Source: JANQJA01 sp040880285 (GTDB taxonomy: Bacteria; Pseudomonadota; Gammaproteobacteria; Pseudomonadales; Azotimanducaceae). From it: 16,305 nt of DNA. Below the pieces are notes generated by a model. That model had not been told where the DNA came from and made no database searches. It saw only the letters and a list, made by a program, of their open reading frames with translations. Each line of letters starts with the position of its first letter. The stretch's first letter is position 1. Below, piece after piece: positions 13,708 to 16,305 of this stretch. The DNA is taken from positions 1 through 16,305 of the forward strand of contig JBBDIT010000061.1 of assembly GCA_040880285.1 (NCBI GenBank), in the 5' to 3' direction. Both the position numbers and the translations under genes were made by a program.

Positions 13708-14787
13708 ATGAATACCGGCAAAAGTTTTACGTTCCTGTTCCTCCTGGCTGCGGCCGGGTGCAGTGGTGGTGGAGCAGATGAGTCTGCTACTGCAGACGAG
13801 TCGACCCCGGTTGCGGAAGTCACCAGTACCGCCGCCGATTCGCAGACTGGCACTGGCACTGGCACTGAGACTGAGACTGGCACTGAGACTGAGACGGAAG
13901 AGGGTCAGGCCACAACGGACAGCAGTCAGCGCTCGTTGACGGGTGAGTCTGTGGCTGGCGATGACGCCCCCGCGACGAGCGATGTGGACACGCTTAATAC
14001 GGACACCAGGCTTGCCCTTGGTCACAACCACACTTGTGTGCTCATCAATAGTACGATCGAGTGCTGGGGTAGTAACCTTTATGGACAAACCGATGTGCCC
14101 AATAGTGTCCGGACGGCCTTCGATCTTGTCGCTGCAGATCAGAACACCTGTGCGATGGATGAATTTTATGTGACTTGTTGGGGTATAGACGGCGCTGACA
14201 TCTTTCCCATCACGGAAGGCAGAGCGCTTGCGACCGGCGGATTCCACGTGTGCTTTATCGACCGGGATGGATTGAGGTGCGAACGAGGCGGCAACCAGTA
14301 CGGTGAACTCAATGTGCCGGAAGCGTTGGTTGATCCCCGGCAGGTCGCGGTGGGTCTTGGCCACACTTGTGCACTCGATGACGCCGGCGTCACCTGCTGG
14401 GGTAATAATGAACATGGTCAGTCGAACGTACCAGATCTTGACAATCCACGGTCGATTACTGCCGGTGCCAATTACAGTTGTGCACTGGATGGTATCGAAG
14501 TGATTTGTTGGGGTAGTAACCAGTTTGGGCAGCTGGAGGTACCATCGCTGATTGACCCGAGTTTTGCAGTCGCCGGATTCGGCCACGTGTGTGCAATGGA
14601 CCGATATGGTGCACAGTGCTGGGGCAACAACGACCAGCAACAAATTGACCTGCCAACATTGATTGAGCCGAGGCTGGTCCAGCCTGGCACTCATCACACC
14701 TGTGCCCTCGAGCAAAGTGGCACGGTCTTGTGTTGGGGATATAACGGTCAGGGGCAAACCGACGTCCCTTCGATTCAGGGAAGTTAA
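13708..14787 (+). CDS. RCC1-repeat beta-propeller lipoprotein with paired cysteines in each blade
   Basis: 359 residues. The signal MNTGKSFTFLFLLAAAGC ends in a lipobox-like AAGC, so Cys18 is probably lipidated. A low-complexity linker follows (residues 19-98), including Thr-Gly/Thr-Glu repeats (47-62). Residues 99-359 hold seven repeats of about 37 residues of the pattern AxGxxHTCALDxxGVxCWGxNxxGQxxVP, the RCC1/BLIP-II propeller signature; seven copies suit a closed seven-bladed ring. Every repeat has two cysteines, 14 in all, suggesting one disulfide per blade in an exported protein. Function is unknown; such propellers usually bind proteins. The ATG at 13708 has GGGGGA seven bases upstream; the frame is open five codons earlier from a TTG. 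It is followed after 12 bases by the REC/HD-GYP-like gene. Confidence 0.88.
   Translation: MNTGKSFTFLFLLAAAGCSGGGADESATADESTPVAEVTSTAADSQTGTGTGTETETGTETETEEGQATTDSSQRSLTGESVAGDDAPATSDVDTLNTDTRLALGHNHTCVLINSTIECWGSNLYGQTDVPNSVRTAFDLVAADQNTCAMDEFYVTCWGIDGADIFPITEGRALATGGFHVCFIDRDGLRCERGGNQYGELNVPEALVDPRQVAVGLGHTCALDDAGVTCWGNNEHGQSNVPDLDNPRSITAGANYSCALDGIEVICWGSNQFGQLEVPSLIDPSFAVAGFGHVCAMDRYGAQCWGNNDQQQIDLPTLIEPRLVQPGTHHTCALEQSGTVLCWGYNGQGQTDVPSIQGS
13846..13893. repeat. Hexanucleotide microsatellite ACTGGC/ACTGAG, eight units
   Basis: Eight tandem 6-base units, ACTGGC x3, ACTGAG x2, ACTGGC, ACTGAG x2, in frame, encoding alternating Thr-Gly and Thr-Glu in the linker between the lipid anchor and the propeller. 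Slippage would change linker length by two residues per unit without a frameshift. Confidence 0.9.
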
Positions 14788-14799
14788 CAGGAGCTGATT

Positions 14800-15963
14800 A
14801 TGAGTGAGTCTATGAGTTTGGAAATGGAGATGGTCCCCGAGCTGGATAAGCCAGCGAAGATCCCTGGTTCGGCTGAAACCGCGTCAGGGGTTGACGGTCA
14901 GGTTGAAGATCAAATTGAAGGACCGGTTGAAGGCGTCCAGGTCTCCTGGAAGCAGGCAGCCAGGGAACGCTCGATCCTGTTCGTGGATGATGACGAACGA
15001 TTTCTCAATCTCTGCGTCAGGCGGTTCGCCGGTACAGAATATGTACTTTATACCGCGGATTGTGCAGAGAACGCCCTCGCCGTTCTGGCGTCGGAGAAGA
15101 TTGATGTCCTGGTATCCGATATGTGTATGCCGGGCACCAGCGGTGCCGAGCTTATGCATGAAGTCCGAAAGAATAATCCTGGCGTGATTCGCATCATCGT
15201 ATCGGGTCGGTTTGATTTTACTGACACGCTTGAAGCGATCAACAAGGGGCATGTGGATCATTACATTACCAAGCCATTCAATGACAAAGACTTGAAGTTG
15301 ACGATCTATCGGGCGCTGGTTCAAAAAGAGCAGCGGGAAGCCGAGGAGAACCGCAGGCGTCAGCGCAGGGAAAATGCCTTCCAGCGTGCCCGCGAGTTGG
15401 GTCAATCTGTCGCGAAATCAAAACAGGAAGTTGGGCGGGCGTATGACCAATCGCTCGAATTGTTGACTCGCCTGGTGGCGCGCAGCTCTTCCGGCATTGC
15501 AAAACGGGCAGATCTTTGCGTACTGTTGGCTGAGAAACTCGGTCAGGGTGAGCCGTTCTCAAAGCAGATCAGGGTCGCGGCGCTAATGCAGGATGTATCC
15601 CTCGTGGGAATGTCCCCGAAGTCGCAGTCATCGGGGAGTGGTGACAGGGAGGCCTTCAGGCAACATCCTTGTGAGTCTGCTGAACTCGTTGAGAACCTGA
15701 CGCCATTTGGCATGAGCGCGGACATGATTCGCTATCACCATGAGCGCTTTGACGGTAAAGGCTTTCCGGAAGGCCGCAAGGGGGAGGAAATCCCCATCGG
15801 GGCGAGGATCATCTCGCTGGTAAACGGTTATTACAAATTGAGAAAGGGAAAAGGCATTTCCCACGCCGACGCTATCGAAGCGCTCGGCTCGCTAGAAGAT
15901 CGCTATGATCCGCGATTACTCATGGCGCTCGCGAATCTAGAAGGATCGTTCAAGCCCAGGTAA
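14800..15963 (+). CDS. Response regulator with degenerate HD-GYP domain
   Basis: 387 residues. An acidic N-terminal extension (1-55) precedes a receiver (57-175: FVDDDERF, Asp107, Ser135, Lys158), a charged coiled coil (about 174-215) and an HD-GYP-like domain (about 215-387). Normal HD-GYP proteins hydrolyse c-di-GMP using a bimetal site. Here the HD pair plus GK (HDIGKIG) reads QDVSLVG, losing the first His and the Lys; the HHERFDGKGFP motif and His289 remain, while the usual DxxDA reads VNGYYKL. The enzyme is therefore probably inactive and may bind c-di-GMP or a GGDEF partner. The start ATG has AGGAG six bases upstream. It overlaps the convergent kinase fragment by 27 bases. It is co-transcribed with the RCC1 lipoprotein. 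Confidence 0.9.
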   Translation: MSESMSLEMEMVPELDKPAKIPGSAETASGVDGQVEDQIEGPVEGVQVSWKQAARERSILFVDDDERFLNLCVRRFAGTEYVLYTADCAENALAVLASEKIDVLVSDMCMPGTSGAELMHEVRKNNPGVIRIIVSGRFDFTDTLEAINKGHVDHYITKPFNDKDLKLTIYRALVQKEQREAEENRRRQRRENAFQRARELGQSVAKSKQEVGRAYDQSLELLTRLVARSSSGIAKRADLCVLLAEKLGQGEPFSKQIRVAALMQDVSLVGMSPKSQSSGSGDREAFRQHPCESAELVENLTPFGMSADMIRYHHERFDGKGFPEGRKGEEIPIGARIISLVNGYYKLRKGKGISHADAIEALGSLEDRYDPRLLMALANLEGSFKPR

Positions 15964-16305
15964 GCCAATGGCTTTGGATGTCCTTGCGGCGAGGGTATTG
16001 GCGACCATTTCGGCAAGCTGGCTCATCTGGAAGGGTTTTTGTATGAAGCCGATCCCACTTGCACCCTCCACAAGCTGACCGACGTCGTCAATGCTGTAGC
16101 CCGTCGACATCACAATCGGTAAGTCGGGCTCGAAAATTCGCTGTATCTTCTCTTTTGACATACCGCACCCAGAATCTGACACCGTAATCACATTGTAGCG
16201 ACCGGGTTCCGTGCCGAGGTGAGTGCGTCGCCTGATCCAAATCAGGTCAGAATTGGGTGACCCGGCCTCGATCTTGCCTTTGAGGTCCAGGTAGATGGCG
16301 CGGCG
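15937..16305 (-). pseudogene. C-terminal part of a hybrid histidine kinase with an apparent internal deletion (runs off the window)
   Basis: The frame is open from the window edge to a TAG at 15937, and its N-terminal part is outside. It reads through the N-terminal half of an HATPase domain to the G1 box ITVSDSGCGMSKEKIQRIFEP, a sequence normally followed by FFTTK...GTGLGL. Instead the next residues are DLPIVMSTGYS, the middle of a receiver domain, and the protein continues to FIQKPFQMSQLAEMV, the receiver Lys region. Thus about 150 residues (G2 box, receiver start and phospho-Asp) appear to be missing, in frame. The product could not bind ATP or accept phosphate normally. It may be a decayed gene or an assembly collapse. 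Its end overlaps the convergent gene by 27 bases. Confidence 0.7.

Noticed and set aside
13648..14757. 369-codon open frame antisense to the RCC1 lipoprotein gene
   Set aside because: Its repeats mirror the propeller repeats on the other strand; it has no ribosome site or recognisable domain. The sense strand has signal peptide, lipobox and motif periodicity.
14884..15405. 173-codon frame antisense to the REC/HD-GYP gene
   Set aside because: It is a shadow of a clear receiver-coding sequence.
1..16305. CRISPR arrays, tRNA or rRNA genes, insertion-sequence ends
   Set aside because: None were seen. The tandem repeats present are short coding microsatellites, and no transposase reading frame or terminal repeats were found.

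Overview
This looks like a gammaproteobacterial chromosome segment, probably from a draft or metagenome assembly. The reasons are an NsrR with the proteobacterial cysteine pattern, an HsbR/HsbA-like (CrsR/CrsA-like) partner-switching pair, a HipBA cassette and a PilS-type membrane sensor on a GGDEF-EAL protein. Species cannot be read from the sequence. A run of exactly 100 N at 8308-8407 marks a scaffold join. Nearly every gene is signal transduction, and most of it concerns phosphorelay and probably cyclic-di-GMP.

Layout. (1) 1-441 (-): nsrR, with a near-palindromic NsrR-type operator over its -10. (2) 551-3083 (-): a three-gene unit read right to left, comprising a kinase-like DHp protein with a ruined ATPase domain, a single-domain response regulator, and a membrane hybrid kinase whose ATP-binding motifs are also degraded. 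(3) 3285-8205 (+): a divergent three-gene unit comprising a STAS anti-sigma-factor antagonist, a full hybrid kinase (TM-PAS-HisKA-HATPase-REC-REC-Hpt), and a REC-PP2C-HATPase protein of the HsbR/CrsR type. (4) 8206-8522: intergenic sequence containing the assembly gap, then two matching 16-bp operators. (5) 8523-9937 (+): hipB-hipA. (6) 9934-12703 (-): a small exported protein and a PilS-sensor-PAS-GGDEF-EAL protein. (7) 12822-13532 (+): an OmpR-family regulator starting at TTG. (8) 13708-15963 (+): an RCC1-repeat lipoprotein and a REC protein with a degenerate HD-GYP domain. (9) 15937-16305 (-): the end of a hybrid kinase that appears to carry an in-frame internal deletion.

How it may work together (inference). 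The complete hybrid kinase would phosphorylate the REC domain of the PP2C/kinase protein through its own Hpt. That protein would set the Ser phosphorylation state of the STAS protein, giving a self-contained version of the HptB-HsbR-HsbA route. The same decamer-spaced GTAA motif occurs as a symmetric array between the two divergent kinase operons and again in front of the OmpR-family regulator. This suggests that the regulator controls itself and both kinase operons. The GGDEF-EAL protein is a possible output, and several degenerate enzymes (two kinase-like proteins, one HD-GYP) point to an unusual amount of phosphotransfer or scaffolding without catalysis.
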